DNA from: an uncultured Treponema sp.
GTDB taxonomy: Bacteria; Spirochaetota; Spirochaetia; Treponematales; Treponemataceae
Length of the DNA stretch: 13,610 nucleotides
Assembly: GCA_946611835.1 (NCBI GenBank)
Contig: CAMOEE010000049.1
Location: 1 to 13,610, forward strand
Direction of reading: 5' to 3'
A program made the translations under genes and the position numbers. Below are positions 13,159 to 13,610 of the stretch, in pieces. Below the pieces are notes generated by a model. The model saw only the letters and a list, made by a program, of their open reading frames with translations, searched no databases and was not told the DNA's origin. Each line of letters opens with the position of its first letter. The stretch's first letter is position 1.

Positions 13159-13610
13159 ATGTCTGAAAATAAAGAAAATACTGAGAAATACATCCGCCCC
13201 ACTTGGGACGAATACTTCATGGAAGTTGCCCGCTCCGTCGCAAAAAGGGCAACCTGTGACCGTGGCCGGAGCGGCTGCGTGATTGCCAGGGACAACCAGA
13301 TTCTCGTAACCGGCTATGTCGGAAGCCCTGCTGGCCTTCCTCACTGTGACGAGGCCGGGCATCTAATGAAGAAAATGCTCCACACGGACGGCTCAATCAC
13401 CCAGCACTGCGTACGCACCGTTCATGCCGAGCAGAACGCAATCTGCCAGGCCGCAAAAAGGGGAATCTCAATCGACGGCGGAACAGTCTACTGCAAGATG
13501 ACACCCTGCAGAACATGCGCCATGCTGATTATCAACTGCGGAATCAAGCGGGTAGTCTGCGAAAAGCACTACCACGACGAAGCCGACAGCCTTGAAATGT
13601 TCAGTGAAGC
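13159..13610 (+). CDS. comEB: Deoxycytidylate (dCMP) deaminase family protein, 3' end beyond the window
   Basis: This is a zinc-dependent deaminase of the dCMP deaminase/ComEB family, which converts dCMP to dUMP for dTTP synthesis. The 150 complete codons present hold TCDRGRSGCVIARDN (32-46), the conserved substrate-side loop, and TGYVGSPAGLPHCDEAGH (51-68). The catalytic H-A-E is at 89-91 within VHAEQNAICQAA, and the second zinc motif P-C-x2-C is at 116-120 (TPCRTC). IINCGIKRVVCEKHY follows (124-138). All metal ligands and the catalytic Glu are present. The reading frame is open to the window edge. The start MSENKENTEKYIRPTWDEYF is a normal N-terminus for the family. It has no Shine-Dalgarno but a close extended -10, so the mRNA is probably leaderless. 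Some family members deaminate other substrates, so the exact substrate is inferred. Confidence 0.93.
   Translation, partial: MSENKENTEKYIRPTWDEYFMEVARSVAKRATCDRGRSGCVIARDNQILVTGYVGSPAGLPHCDEAGHLMKKMLHTDGSITQHCVRTVHAEQNAICQAAKRGISIDGGTVYCKMTPCRTCAMLIINCGIKRVVCEKHYHDEADSLEMFSE

Overview
The window looks like chromosomal core sequence from a spirochaete of the Treponema type. The basis is the gene set and order (rpsT, an HU-type protein, lnt, a bactofilin, rho), which matches my recollection of the Treponema pallidum chromosome. Two further hints are a long N-terminal extension on Rho and mfd lying close to a deoxycytidylate deaminase gene. Base composition is moderate to low in GC, with very AT-rich gaps. 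This assignment is inferred from gene content and memory, not from a search. I see no prophage, transposase, CRISPR array, rRNA or plasmid function.

Left part (1-3400): the 3' part of tRNA-Glu(UUC) with a terminator, then rpsT with its own terminator. Next comes a tightly packed HU - lnt - bactofilin unit in which each junction overlaps by 14 nt. A reverse-strand gene follows, encoding a YgjV-like membrane domain fused to a GNAT-like domain. It ends only 8 nt from the bactofilin stop.

Middle (3400-8500): rho with a good sigma70-type promoter, a leader of about 139 nt and a strong intrinsic terminator. A bidirectional hairpin follows, shared with the reverse-strand tRNA-Leu(CAG), which has a perfect consensus promoter. 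Then a three-gene reverse-strand operon, read 8486 to 5845: a secreted protein with an Ig-like region, a degenerate receiver plus acidic linker plus PilZ-like protein, and a double zinc-ribbon protein with a C-terminal membrane anchor. No published function is recognisable for this operon, and it is the best candidate here for an undescribed system.

Right part (8500-13610): mfd, diverging from that operon across only 48 nt. It carries a short CTCTGTG-repeat element inserted in frame. A periplasmic family 3 solute-binding protein gene converges on mfd with overlapping stop codons. Last is the start of a dCMP deaminase gene, cut by the window edge.

A theme across the window is promoter geometry. 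Two genes (YgjV-GNAT and dCMP deaminase) have an extended -10 exactly 6 nt ahead of the ATG and no Shine-Dalgarno, which predicts leaderless mRNAs. At mfd the same 6-nt spacing places +1 on an ATG that opens a three-codon ORF, whose stop overlaps the mfd start codon.
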